Notes under the pieces: generated by a model
What the model was told of the DNA's origin: nothing
Seen by the model: only the letters and a program-made list of their open reading frames with translations
The model's database searches: none
NCBI RefSeq assembly: GCF_003660265.1
Contig: NZ_QXQP01000006.1
Span: 23,459-87,458 of the forward strand
DNA from: Helicobacter mehlei
Lineage (GTDB): Bacteria > Campylobacterota > Campylobacteria > Campylobacterales > Helicobacteraceae
Direction of reading: 5' to 3'
DNA: 64,000 bases
Made by a program: the position numbers and the translations under genes
In this document: in pieces, positions 48,529 to 57,229 of the stretch
Numbering within the stretch: the stretch's first letter is position 1
Layout of the letters: each line of letters opens with the position of its first letter

Positions 48529-50184
48529 ATGAGAGAACACTTAACTAAATTAAATGCCTTTAAACGCCTGCAAGAACATTTTAAGGCGATTCAAAACACC
48601 CACATGCGTGATATGTTTAAAGAAGATCCTGAGCGTGCCATGCGTTATTTTTTACAAGCTGGTCCTATCTCTTTGGATTATTCTAAAAACCGCATTAATG
48701 ATGAAACTTTGCAATTATTGCAAGATTTGGCTAAGGAGTGCCAGTTATCTACCAAAATCAACGCCATGTTTGGGGGCGAAAAGATCAACACCACTGAGGA
48801 GCGCGCGGTTTTGCACACTGCTTTGCGCTATCAGGGTGAAGAGTCGATCATGGTAGAGGGGCAGGATGTCATGCCCGCTGTGCGTGAAGTGTTGGCACGC
48901 ATGGAGAGTTTTAGCGATGCGGTGCGTTGTGGGGAGTGGCTAGGCTATACCAACCAAGTGATCACCGATGTGGTCAATATTGGGATTGGGGGGTCGGATT
49001 TGGGGGCTTTGATGGTGTGCAAGGCGTTAAGACGCTATGCTAGTCCCCGCTTGAACATGTATTTTGTTTCCAATGTCGATGGGACACAGATTCAAGGGGT
49101 TTTAGATAAGGTCCATCCAGAGACCACCCTTTTTATTGTCGCCTCTAAGACTTTTTCCACCCAAGAGACTCTTACCAATGCCCTCAGTGCACGGCAATGG
49201 TTTTTAGCCCACGCCCTAGATGAAGCCCATATCGCTAAACACTTTGTGGCGGTTTCGACCAACAAGCAAGCTGTTAAAGATTTTGGGATTGACACGCACA
49301 ACATGTTTTCCTTTTGGAACTGGGTGGGGGGGCGTTATAGCTTGTGGTCAGCTATTGGGCTCTCCATCATGATCTATTTAGGCAAGCAGAATTTTAGAAA
49401 CTTATTGCAGGGGGCATTTGAGATGGACAAGCATTTTAAAGAAGCCCCCTTTACGCATAACATGCCCGTAATTTTGGCTTTGCTGGGCGTGTGGTATGTC
49501 AATTTCTTTGATGCCGGAAGCCACTTAATTGCCCCCTACGATCAATATTTGCGCTATTTCCCACGCTTTATCCAGCAACTAGACATGGAAAGCAATGGCA
49601 AACGCACCACTTTAGGGGGGGAAGTGGTGGATTATGACACCGGTCCCATTATTTGGGGCGATTTGGGGATCAACTCCCAGCATGCCTTTTTCCAACTCCT
49701 CCACCAAGGTACGCACCTAACCCCCATTGACTTTATCGCCTCTTTGAGTAAGGAGGGACATTTGTCTGGACATCACGAGATATTACTCAGCAATCTTTTT
49801 GCCCAAGCCCAAGCCTTTATGAAAGGACGGGATTATAACCAAGCCTGCGATCAGCTCTTGCAAATGGGCATGGAAGAGCAAAAAGCGCGCAAGCTTGCTT
49901 CTCATCGTGTCTTCTCAGGCAACCGCCCTAGTAATGTGATCTTATTAGATGCGATCACGCCTAAGAGCATCGGGGCTTTGATCGCCCTTTATGAACATAA
50001 GATTTTTGTGCAAGGAATCATTTGGGATATTAACAGCTTTGATCAATGGGGCGTGGAGCTAGGCAAGGAGTTAGCTAAGGATATTTTAGCCCAATTACAT
50101 GGCAGGCAAGCCCCCAGCACCCATGAAGATAGTTCTACACAACATTTAATTACACTTTATAAAACTTTTAATCAAGGAGTCTAA
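48529..50184 (+). CDS. pgi: Glucose-6-phosphate isomerase
   Basis: A 551-aa enzyme interconverting glucose 6-phosphate and fructose 6-phosphate. Motifs [47 protein letters not shown] and [11 protein letters not shown] are diagnostic. ATG 48529 is two bases after the glk stop; a GTG at 48523 is a weaker start. In H. pylori pgi (HP1166) lies away from zwf-pgl-glk. Confidence 0.95.
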   Translation: MREHLTKLNAFKRLQEHFKAIQNTHMRDMFKEDPERAMRYFLQAGPISLDYSKNRINDETLQLLQDLAKECQLSTKINAMFGGEKINTTEERAVLHTALRYQGEESIMVEGQDVMPAVREVLARMESFSDAVRCGEWLGYTNQVITDVVNIGIGGSDLGALMVCKALRRYASPRLNMYFVSNVDGTQIQGVLDKVHPETTLFIVASKTFSTQETLTNALSARQWFLAHALDEAHIAKHFVAVSTNKQAVKDFGIDTHNMFSFWNWVGGRYSLWSAIGLSIMIYLGKQNFRNLLQGAFEMDKHFKEAPFTHNMPVILALLGVWYVNFFDAGSHLIAPYDQYLRYFPRFIQQLDMESNGKRTTLGGEVVDYDTGPIIWGDLGINSQHAFFQLLHQGTHLTPIDFIASLSKEGHLSGHHEILLSNLFAQAQAFMKGRDYNQACDQLLQMGMEEQKARKLASHRVFSGNRPSNVILLDAITPKSIGALIALYEHKIFVQGIIWDINSFDQWGVELGKELAKDILAQLHGRQAPSTHEDSSTQHLITLYKTFNQGV

Positions 50185-51392
50185 TGCAAACCAAAAGTAA
50201 TAATTTTGCTCTAGCAGCCCTAACAGCTTTATTTTTTGCTATGGGCTTTATCACCGTCCTAAACGATATTCTCATCCCACATCTCAAAAAAATTTTTGAT
50301 CTCTCACATTTCCAAGCCTCTCTTGTGCAACTTTGTTTCTTTGGGGCTTATTTTATCACGGGGGGTTTTTTTGGCAAACTTTTAGAAAAGATCGGCTATC
50401 CAATCGGGGTGGTTTTGGGGTTTGTGCTCACCGCCATAGGGTGTCTTTTGTTTTACCCGGCTGCTTCGATGGCTTCCTATGCTATCTTTTTAGGCGCGCT
50501 TTTTATTTTGGCTAGCGGGGTGGTCTTGCTCCAAGCAGCGGGCAACCCCTTTGTAACCCTTTTGGCTCCGGGCAAGGAGGAGCGGACCTTAACTTTAGTG
50601 CAAGCTTTCAATTCTTTGGGCACTTTTATAGGACCTTATTTTGGCTCTATGCTCATTATCTCTAACACAACAGAGGTTGTGGATAAAGTCAAAGAAGCCC
50701 AGTCTGTGCAAGGCCCCTACTTGATGATTGCCGGAGCCTTGGTTGTTTTAGCCATTGTGGTTTATTGGTTGCGCTTGCCCGATGTGCGCGAACAAGCCCA
50801 AGAAGTGAGCGAACATAACCACGATGGCAAAAAAAGCGCCCTAGAGTATCCTCACTTTACGCTAGGGGCTTTTGCGATCTTCTTTTATGTGGGGGCTGAG
50901 GTTTCTATTGGTTCGTTTTTGGTTTTAACCATGTTTGAGGTCGCCCAAATCCCCGAAAAAACGGGGGCACAATATATCGCCTATTATTGGGGTGGGGCGA
51001 TGGTGGGGCGTTTTATTGGGAGTGCGATCATGCAAAAAATCGCGCCCAACAAATGCTTGGCTTTCAATGCCATTATCAATGTGGTCTTGCTCTTTGTGGG
51101 GATCATCTTAGATGACAAGATCAGCATCTTTTTCCTAATTGCCATCGGGCTCTTCAACTCGATCATGTTCCCCACGATCTTTTCTCTGGCCACCAAAGGG
51201 CTAGGCAAATTCACCTCCCAAGCCTCTGGGATTATCTGCATGGCAATTGTGGGCGGTGCCCTGCTCCCTCCTTTGCAAGGTCTCATGGCCGATCATGTTG
51301 GGCTGATCCTCTCTTACATTGTGCCCATGCTGGGTTACTTCTACATCTTGTTCTTTGCCTTGCAAGGTTATAAGCGCATCAGACATATCTAG
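50184..51392 (+). CDS. gluP: Glucose/galactose transporter (FucP/GluP type MFS)
   Basis: A 402-aa sugar:cation symporter of the FGHS family with 12 hydrophobic segments. Family motifs are NDILIPHLKKIFDLSHFQAS, QLCFFGAYFITGGFFGKLL and QAAGNPFVTLLAPGKEERTL. H. pylori GluP (HP1174) is the likely counterpart. It shares one base with pgi and supplies the glucose used by glk. Confidence 0.92.
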   Translation: MQTKSNNFALAALTALFFAMGFITVLNDILIPHLKKIFDLSHFQASLVQLCFFGAYFITGGFFGKLLEKIGYPIGVVLGFVLTAIGCLLFYPAASMASYAIFLGALFILASGVVLLQAAGNPFVTLLAPGKEERTLTLVQAFNSLGTFIGPYFGSMLIISNTTEVVDKVKEAQSVQGPYLMIAGALVVLAIVVYWLRLPDVREQAQEVSEHNHDGKKSALEYPHFTLGAFAIFFYVGAEVSIGSFLVLTMFEVAQIPEKTGAQYIAYYWGGAMVGRFIGSAIMQKIAPNKCLAFNAIINVVLLFVGIILDDKISIFFLIAIGLFNSIMFPTIFSLATKGLGKFTSQASGIICMAIVGGALLPPLQGLMADHVGLILSYIVPMLGYFYILFFALQGYKRIRHI

Positions 51393-51433
51393 GCAGATAG
51401 CCCAAGCGGGCGTAAAGGCGTAAAATTGTGGTG

Positions 51434-52789
51434 TTAGTGGGTGGGGGATTTTCTAAAAGCCACAGAGGCTTGGATGATCTTTTCTTCGCTAATTTGTGAG
51501 GCATCGTATTTGACAATGATCACATTTTGCGTTTCATTGACATACCATTCTAAAATGCCCCCGACCATACCCTCTAAAGCCTGGAATTTTTCCCGCTCAA
51601 AAGCATCTAAGGGGAAATAGACATTTTTTTGCTGACCAGGGTTATTTAAAAAGAACACCAGCCCCAACCACAGCACGCACACCCCCACCACAATAAAGGC
51701 TGTTTTTTCCACGCCCAAAAGCTTATAGCCCACCCCGCCTAGCAATCCGCCCACAAAAGAGCCCGCATAGCCGTAAGTTACAAACAAGCCTAAAACCAAG
51801 CCTCTTTGGTGGGCTTTACACAATTTGCTGGCTAGAGATTGCATGATGGGCTCAAGCGTGCCAAACCCGGCAAAAAAGATCATAATTCCAGTGATAAAAA
51901 GCCAAGTGGTGGGCGAACTGGCATGCCGATCGGCTAGAGCCAAGCACAGATAAGCCACCAAAAACATCGCTACCCCGCTTAGCAAGACACCCTTAGCCTT
52001 GTTGAATTTTTCGGCAATGATGGACGCAGGTGCCATGCTCACCATCCCCAAGAGCGCGCCCAAACTATAAATTTCCCATAATGCCGACTTATCCATTTTA
52101 AAATCATGCACAATGGCTAGGGGGATCAGCACAAAAATTAAGGTCATCAAACATTTTTCAAAGAACGAACAAATATTGATAATGAAAATATCCTTGTCTT
52201 TGAGCGCATCGCTCATTCTGGGCTTTTCTTTGAGAGAATAGAAAATTTTAGGTGGGTTGGGGACTTTGAACGCCATTAAAAACATTGCAAACAAGCTGAG
52301 TAGTGCGGTGAGTAAAAAGAGCCATTCCTCGCCAAATTTAGCCGCTACACTAGGACCTATGACCATGCCAGCCGTGAAAGCCATAAAAATCCCTGCCCCC
52401 ATGAATGCCATCGCTTTTGTGCGCTTCTCCTCCTCTACCACATCGGCGACCATTGCGCTTAAAACCCCCCCCATTGCCCCCATGCCCTGAATCAAACGCC
52501 CTAAAACTAGAGTATGGATATTGTGAGCCAAAAAGCAAATGAGCGATCCTAGCACAAACACCCCCAAGCACCACAGCACAACCGCCTTGCGGTTGTAGCG
52601 ATCGCTTAAAACCCCAATGGGTGTTTGGAAGAGAATTTGCGTCAAATACGCTCCCCCCACAGCCAGACCCATCATTAAGGCATTAGCTTGGAAGTGTGCA
52701 GCATAGAGGGCAATCACGGGCAAGACAATAAAGAGTCCTAAAAACCGCAAGGAAGACACCAAGACAAAAGGCAAAACTTTAGCGAACAT
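51434..52789 (-). CDS. MFS efflux transporter with C-terminal YAM-like domain (HP1185-like)
   Basis: A 451-aa transporter with 12 membrane segments and MFS motif A (GVLSDRYNRKAVVL). A cytoplasmic C-terminal domain of about 65 residues (ALEGMVGGILEWYVNETQNV, VIIVKYDASQIS) resembles the ferredoxin-like YAM domain of YajR-type proteins. ATG 52789 is chosen: it lies one base after the upstream small gene's stop with AAGGA inside that gene's end. The substrate is unknown. Confidence 0.8.
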   Translation of the reverse strand: MFAKVLPFVLVSSLRFLGLFIVLPVIALYAAHFQANALMMGLAVGGAYLTQILFQTPIGVLSDRYNRKAVVLWCLGVFVLGSLICFLAHNIHTLVLGRLIQGMGAMGGVLSAMVADVVEEEKRTKAMAFMGAGIFMAFTAGMVIGPSVAAKFGEEWLFLLTALLSLFAMFLMAFKVPNPPKIFYSLKEKPRMSDALKDKDIFIINICSFFEKCLMTLIFVLIPLAIVHDFKMDKSALWEIYSLGALLGMVSMAPASIIAEKFNKAKGVLLSGVAMFLVAYLCLALADRHASSPTTWLFITGIMIFFAGFGTLEPIMQSLASKLCKAHQRGLVLGLFVTYGYAGSFVGGLLGGVGYKLLGVEKTAFIVVGVCVLWLGLVFFLNNPGQQKNVYFPLDAFEREKFQALEGMVGGILEWYVNETQNVIIVKYDASQISEEKIIQASVAFRKSPTH

Positions 52790-52790
52790 G

Positions 52791-52997
52791 CTAATCCTTA
52801 AAGACTTGTTGGCATGCATGTTTGTCATGCCCTAAAACACAATCGCGTTGGAGTTTTTCAAAGGCTTTGACCCGCTGTTCTTGTTCTTGGTGGGCTTGAT
52901 TCATTTGGTAGGCATAGACTCCATAAAAAGCCACCCCTGCCACCAGAACGAATAACAAATCAGTCGGTTTGATTTTAGGGCAGAATTTGCACGCCAT
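52791..52997 (-). CDS. Small membrane protein with Cys-rich ends, coupled to the MFS gene
   Basis: A 68-aa protein. It has CKFC at the N-terminus, one helix (LLFVLVAGVAFYGVYAY), a charged coiled region (AHQEQEQRVKAFEKLQRD) and a Cys pair near the end (CVLGHDKHAC). Its stop is one base before the MFS start, so the two are coupled. The family is not recognised; the CVLGHDKHAC spacing of eight resembles Hcp-type disulfides, but there is no repeat. Confidence 0.65.
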   Translation of the reverse strand: MACKFCPKIKPTDLLFVLVAGVAFYGVYAYQMNQAHQEQEQRVKAFEKLQRDCVLGHDKHACQQVFKD

Positions 52998-53017
52998 GTT
53001 CTGGATTCTTTTTGATT

Positions 53018-53031
53018 TGTGTTATAACACA
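53018..53031. promoter_or_regulatory. 14-base perfect palindrome between divergent genes
   Basis: TGTGTTATAACACA lies midway between the MFS-side small gene and sppA. It could be an operator or overlap the minus-strand promoter (TATAAC). It does not match the Fur or NikR consensus patterns I know. Confidence 0.35.
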
Positions 53032-53047
53032 CTTTCATTTAACCTAG

Positions 53048-53053
53048 TATAAT
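53048..53053 (+). promoter_or_regulatory. Putative -10 box for sppA
   Basis: TATAAT 24 bases before the sppA ATG, followed by TAGGAGAG as ribosome-binding site. Confidence 0.5.
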
Positions 53054-53077
53054 AAAACTAAAATTGTAGGAGAGCGC

Positions 53078-53938
53078 ATGTTTTCTAAGATAGGCAGAGC
53101 GATCATTTCGTGTTTGGACTTCGTCACGAAGTATTTTAAAACCTTTGTCTTTTTAACTTTGGTGGCTTTTGTGTTGTTGAGCAACACCGATCACAAAGTG
53201 CAAGAACCTAATTTAGCCAAACTCTACCTCTATGGTCCTATTTTTGAGAGTGAGAGTTTTGCCGATCAGATTGCTAAGATCAAGCAAAACCCCAGCATTA
53301 AGGGCGTGTTGTTGATCATCGACTCTCCGGGGGGGAGCATTAGTGCCAGTGTGGAACTTAGCGACATGGTGGCGCATTTGGCTAAAAAAATGCCAGTGGT
53401 GGCTTATGTGCGTGGCGTGATGGCAAGCGGGAGCTATTATGCGGGCATGGTGGCTAATAAAATTTATGCTAACCGCGGGGCGTTGGTGGGCTCTATTGGG
53501 GTGATCTTTAGTGGCATGAACATTGCCCCCTTGATGGACAAACTCGGGATCAAGGCACAAGGCATGTCCAAAGGGGCTTATAAAGAGGTGGGGACCTTCA
53601 CGCGCGCTTGGACTTCTCAAGAAAAGCAATACCTAGATGCCCTGCTAGACGAGCAATATGGTATGTTCGTGGGTGATGTGGCTAAGGCAAGGCATTTAAA
53701 CCCTAAAGATGCGCCCAAATTTGCCGAGGGCAAGATTTTTAGTGCCAAACAGGCTCTAGAGCTCAAGTTAATCGATCATGTGGGGACCTATGAGGAGGCG
53801 GTAGTGGCTTTACAAGATTTAAGCGCGGTCAAAAAACCCGTTTGGTTGCAAAGAGATAAGCTAGAAATGTTAATGGATAAAGTGCTCAAATCCAGCACCC
53901 AAGCCCTCGTGCAAGTTTTGGGCTATCAGTTACACTAG
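53078..53938 (+). CDS. sppA: Signal peptide peptidase SppA (protease IV family S49)
   Basis: A 286-aa membrane-anchored serine protease, anchor at residues 20-35. IDSPGGSISAS, the catalytic Ser region VMASGSYYAGMVA (Ser117) and GALVGSIGVIF fit the short S49 form with a Ser-Lys dyad; the Lys is likely in MSKGAYKEVG. It degrades cleaved signal peptides. The H. pylori counterpart is HP1435. It converges with the next outer-membrane gene, stops overlapping by four bases. Confidence 0.9.
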   Translation: MFSKIGRAIISCLDFVTKYFKTFVFLTLVAFVLLSNTDHKVQEPNLAKLYLYGPIFESESFADQIAKIKQNPSIKGVLLIIDSPGGSISASVELSDMVAHLAKKMPVVAYVRGVMASGSYYAGMVANKIYANRGALVGSIGVIFSGMNIAPLMDKLGIKAQGMSKGAYKEVGTFTRAWTSQEKQYLDALLDEQYGMFVGDVAKARHLNPKDAPKFAEGKIFSAKQALELKLIDHVGTYEEAVVALQDLSAVKKPVWLQRDKLEMLMDKVLKSSTQALVQVLGYQLH

Positions 53939-55032
53939 AAACTATAAATATAGCGCAAATACATGGAGTATTGCCGTCTAAAGGTTTGGCTGAGGGTGTA
54001 ATAGCCCTCACACGGACCATCACAAACGCCTTTCCCATTGGGGGTGAGGTATTTTTGTGCAACACCCTTGTAGTAAAGAAGAGGGATGGTGGGGATTTTG
54101 ATCCCAAATTCAATGCCATGGTGTTCGATGAAATTGGCCCGAATCCCCACATTCACCAAAAATTGGAAATGCGTGGTAGTTACACGGCTGGTTAAAGGTC
54201 CGGTGGTAACAAGACTAGCGGTATTAATCTGTCCATTTGTGCCAACAGATACACTGGGGTCTGGAGTATAACCCGATGCACATGGGTTAACATTCGATGG
54301 ATCAGGAACATAAGCACACTCACCGGGCACCGTGCCGATGAGATAACCCTGTTTAAGACGGCTGACTTTATTACTCGTCCAAGTGTTACCGGCAAATTGT
54401 GCGCCCAAAAAAAGCCCCACGCTGAGTTTGGGTTTGTTGATAATATTAAAGAGCATGTCTGTGCCCACGCCATAAGTATACATATCTACTTTGTCATTAT
54501 TTTGAAAAAAGACACTCGTATAATTGGAGGCGGTAGCGTTAGAGAAATTGCTATGCCCGTAGTCAAAAAAGCCATAGTAGCGCAACCCAAACCAACGCTT
54601 TTTGCCAAAAAATTGTTTGTAACCGGCAATCACATTCAAGCCAAACATGGGTGCATTCCTGCCCGGGTTTTCCGCCCCCTGCAGAGTTTTGGCATTGTCG
54701 CTAGGCATCATCCCGGGGGTCCATTCTGCCTTACAATTACCCGGGTTACAATCATTAAGCCCGGTGTCTTTGAGCGTTCCATCAGGATTATAGGCACTGG
54801 GCGGTGGATTAGCTGCACTCAATGCCACTGTGCCTTGAGGCACTTGGAAGATTTGCCCGTTTTTCTCCCCCACAAGCTTTTTATCGGCTCGCCCGATTTC
54901 CAAACCAACCCCGATAAAACCCGCATTTTTTTCAGCTTGCAAGCCCAAAGGGAGAGCCAAAAGAAAAATTGCACCAGCTTTTTTTGCATTTTGGCTAAAC
55001 AATAATATTTGTTGAGACTTTTTAGGCAACAT
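53935..55032 (-). CDS. Helicobacter outer membrane protein (Hor/Hop-like)
   Basis: A 365-aa barrel protein. Signal peptide KKAGAIFLLALPLGLQA is followed by EKNAGFIGVGLEIGRADKK, an extracellular insert with Cys pairs (CNPGNC, CAYVPDPSNVNPC), and the conserved C-terminal barrel (NVIAGYKQFFGKKRWFGLRY, FGIKIPTIPLLYYKG), ending YIYSF. ATG 55032 is preferred; ATG 55044 touches its own AAGGA. It is related in layout to the protein at 16741-17601 but with longer loops. The paralogue group is not assigned. Confidence 0.78.
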   Translation of the reverse strand: MLPKKSQQILLFSQNAKKAGAIFLLALPLGLQAEKNAGFIGVGLEIGRADKKLVGEKNGQIFQVPQGTVALSAANPPPSAYNPDGTLKDTGLNDCNPGNCKAEWTPGMMPSDNAKTLQGAENPGRNAPMFGLNVIAGYKQFFGKKRWFGLRYYGFFDYGHSNFSNATASNYTSVFFQNNDKVDMYTYGVGTDMLFNIINKPKLSVGLFLGAQFAGNTWTSNKVSRLKQGYLIGTVPGECAYVPDPSNVNPCASGYTPDPSVSVGTNGQINTASLVTTGPLTSRVTTTHFQFLVNVGIRANFIEHHGIEFGIKIPTIPLLYYKGVAQKYLTPNGKGVCDGPCEGYYTLSQTFRRQYSMYLRYIYSF

Positions 55033-55077
55033 GGCTCTTATCATTCCTTAGAAAAGTATTACAAGTTAAATATTTTT

Positions 55078-55083
55078 ATTATA
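55078..55083 (-). promoter_or_regulatory. Putative -10 box for the outer membrane protein gene
   Basis: TATAAT on the minus strand about 46 bases before the gene start, in an AT-rich stretch. A TACAAT on the plus strand (55118-55123) probably serves the divergent CopD-like gene. Confidence 0.4.
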
Positions 55084-55156
55084 ACAAAATATTTACTCCA
55101 AAATCAAGCGGACATGTTACAATCCACACTCTAATTTTTGTAAGGACATGGAAACG

Positions 55157-55594
55157 ATGCAGGCCCTCTACCCCTATTTGCTCATCTCCCATCTTCTGTG
55201 CGCGATCATTTTTATCGGATATCTCTTTTTTGATGTGGTGATCTTCCCCAGTGTCAAAAGAATGTATGGGGAGGAGATCGCCCAAAAAGCCCAACAAGGC
55301 ATCTCAACACGTGCCATTAAAATCATGCCCTTGTGTGTCCTGTGGCTCTTGCTCAGTGGTGGGATGATGTTAAGCGTGTATGTGGGGGGTGATAAGGGAT
55401 TTTTGGAAACACCCTTCCAAAAGGTTTTGATGCTTAAAGTGTTGTTGGCATGCACGATTTTTGCGATGGTGGCTATCTCGTTGGCTTGCAAGTTTTTAAA
55501 CAAAAAAAACCCCCTAGCCTCTGTAATCCACCATTTAGCTTTGCTACTGGGCTTGGGTATTGTAATCTGTGCCAAGTGGATGTGGTTTGCTTAA
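55157..55594 (+). CDS. CopD-like four-helix membrane protein
   Basis: A 145-aa protein with four predicted membrane helices and a conserved His near the first (YLLISHLLCAIIFIGYLFFD) and in the third loop (SVIHHLALLLGLG). This matches the CopD / DUF2269-like heme- or copper-linked membrane family. ATG 55157 is preferred to 55148 because AAGGA is then ten bases rather than one base upstream. The function in Helicobacter is unknown. Confidence 0.65.
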   Translation: MQALYPYLLISHLLCAIIFIGYLFFDVVIFPSVKRMYGEEIAQKAQQGISTRAIKIMPLCVLWLLLSGGMMLSVYVGGDKGFLETPFQKVLMLKVLLACTIFAMVAISLACKFLNKKNPLASVIHHLALLLGLGIVICAKWMWFA

Positions 55595-55729
55595 GCTAGC
55601 CATGTGCCCCATTTACACCGCTCTTCCCCCCCACTATCTTAAACTTGCCATTTGGCATGCCTTTTTGAGGCGTTAAACTAGCATTGGATACTCACTAAAT
55701 GTTTTTAACGCACCCATAAGGAAAGAGAA

Positions 55730-57195
55730 ATGGAAAAAGAAAAGGTTAAACCAGATCAACAGGGTTTGAGTCGGGATATCCATTTAGGGCAATTACTGAT
55801 GATTGCTCTAGGCGGGACGATTGGGACTGGGTTATTTGTGGGCACGGGGGGCAACATTGCCAATGCCGGTCCTCTAGGGACTTTGATTGCCTATCTAGTC
55901 GGGGGTGTGATTGTCTATTCGATCATGCTATCTTTGGGCGAACTAGCCAGCGTTTATCCTAGCACGGGGAGTTTTGGGGATTATGCCGATCGTTTTATTG
56001 GACCGGCAACCGGTTACATGGTGTTTTGGATGTATTGGGTGGGTTGGATTGTCACCGTGGCAGTGGAATACTTTGCGGTGGGCGTGCTCATGCAACGCTG
56101 GGTTGATCCAAAAGTCGTCCCTATTGAGTATTGGGTGGGGGCTTGTGTGTTGCTGATATTCTTGCTCAATGTGTTTTCGGTGCGCATTTTTGCCCGGGGA
56201 GAATTTCTCCTAGCCTCAATCAAGGTTTTAGCGGTTTTTATTTTTATTATTTTAGGGATCGTGGGGATTTTCCACCAAGTCTATTTATACGGCTGGGAGA
56301 GTGTCTTGCATAATTTCTATATCAGCACCCCCGATCCACAAAATGGGCTAGAAGCAGGGGTTTTCCCCAAGGGAATCCATGCCGTCTTTGGTGCGATCTT
56401 GGGCGTGATTTTTGCCTACACGGGCACCGAGATCATAGGCGTAGCCGTGGGGGAGACTAAAAACCCCAGCGTGGTGATGCCAAAAGCCATTAGGGCAACC
56501 TTGTGGCGCATCGTGTTTTTCTTTTTGGGCTCCGTCTTTGTGATTGCGGTGTTTTTGCCTATGACAGATTCTAGCATTGTCAAAAGTCCCTTTGTGAGTG
56601 CTCTAGAGCGTATCCCTTTGCCCTTTTTTGGGACGGGAATTCCCTATGCTGCCGACATTATGAATTTTGTAATCATCACCGCCATTCTCTCCACAGCCAA
56701 TTCGGGGATTTACGCTTCTAGCCGCATGGTCTATGGTTTAGCCCAAAAAAAATGTTCCCTCCCATTTTTGCCAGACTCAACAAACAGGGCACGCCCATTT
56801 ACGCAATGTATTTATCCATGGGCTTTACTTTGCTAATTATGTTTGGCAACGAATACGCTAGAAATGGCAAGATTAAAGAAATGATGGAAGCCCTGATCAA
56901 CATCATTAGTTTTAGCGTGATCATTGTATGGATTAGCGTGAGCGTGGCACAATACAATTTTAGAAAGCAATTCTTGGCTTCGGGCAAATCCTTAGACGAA
57001 CTCCCCTACCGCGCGCCCTTTTTACCCTTAATCCAAGTGATTGGCATTAGTGGGTCTTTAATTGGCGTTTTTGGGGCTTATATTGACCCCGAACAGCGCA
57101 CGGGGGCTTATTTGACCATTGGGTATGGGATTTTGTGCTATGTGGGCTATTATTTGACTAAAGATCGTTGGAAAGACAAGCAAAATTCATGTTAA
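55730..57195 (+). CDS. Amino acid permease (APC family), frameshifted at an A8 tract
   Basis: A basic/neutral amino acid permease of the LysP/AAT type. MIALGGTIGTGLFVGTGGNI (substrate-binding glycine motif), PSTGSFGDYADRFIGPATGY and EIIGVAVGETKNPSVVMPKA are present. After YGLAQKK the frame shifts at eight A (56745-56752). With nine (or six) A it continues MFPPIFARLNKQGTPIYAMY through four more helices to TAA 57195, 488 aa in all. As written it stops at 56836 without the last helices. The substrate is not certain. Confidence 0.85.
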
Positions 57196-57229
57196 TTTTT
57201 CATTTAAGCCCCTATTTTAAGATCAGGAC

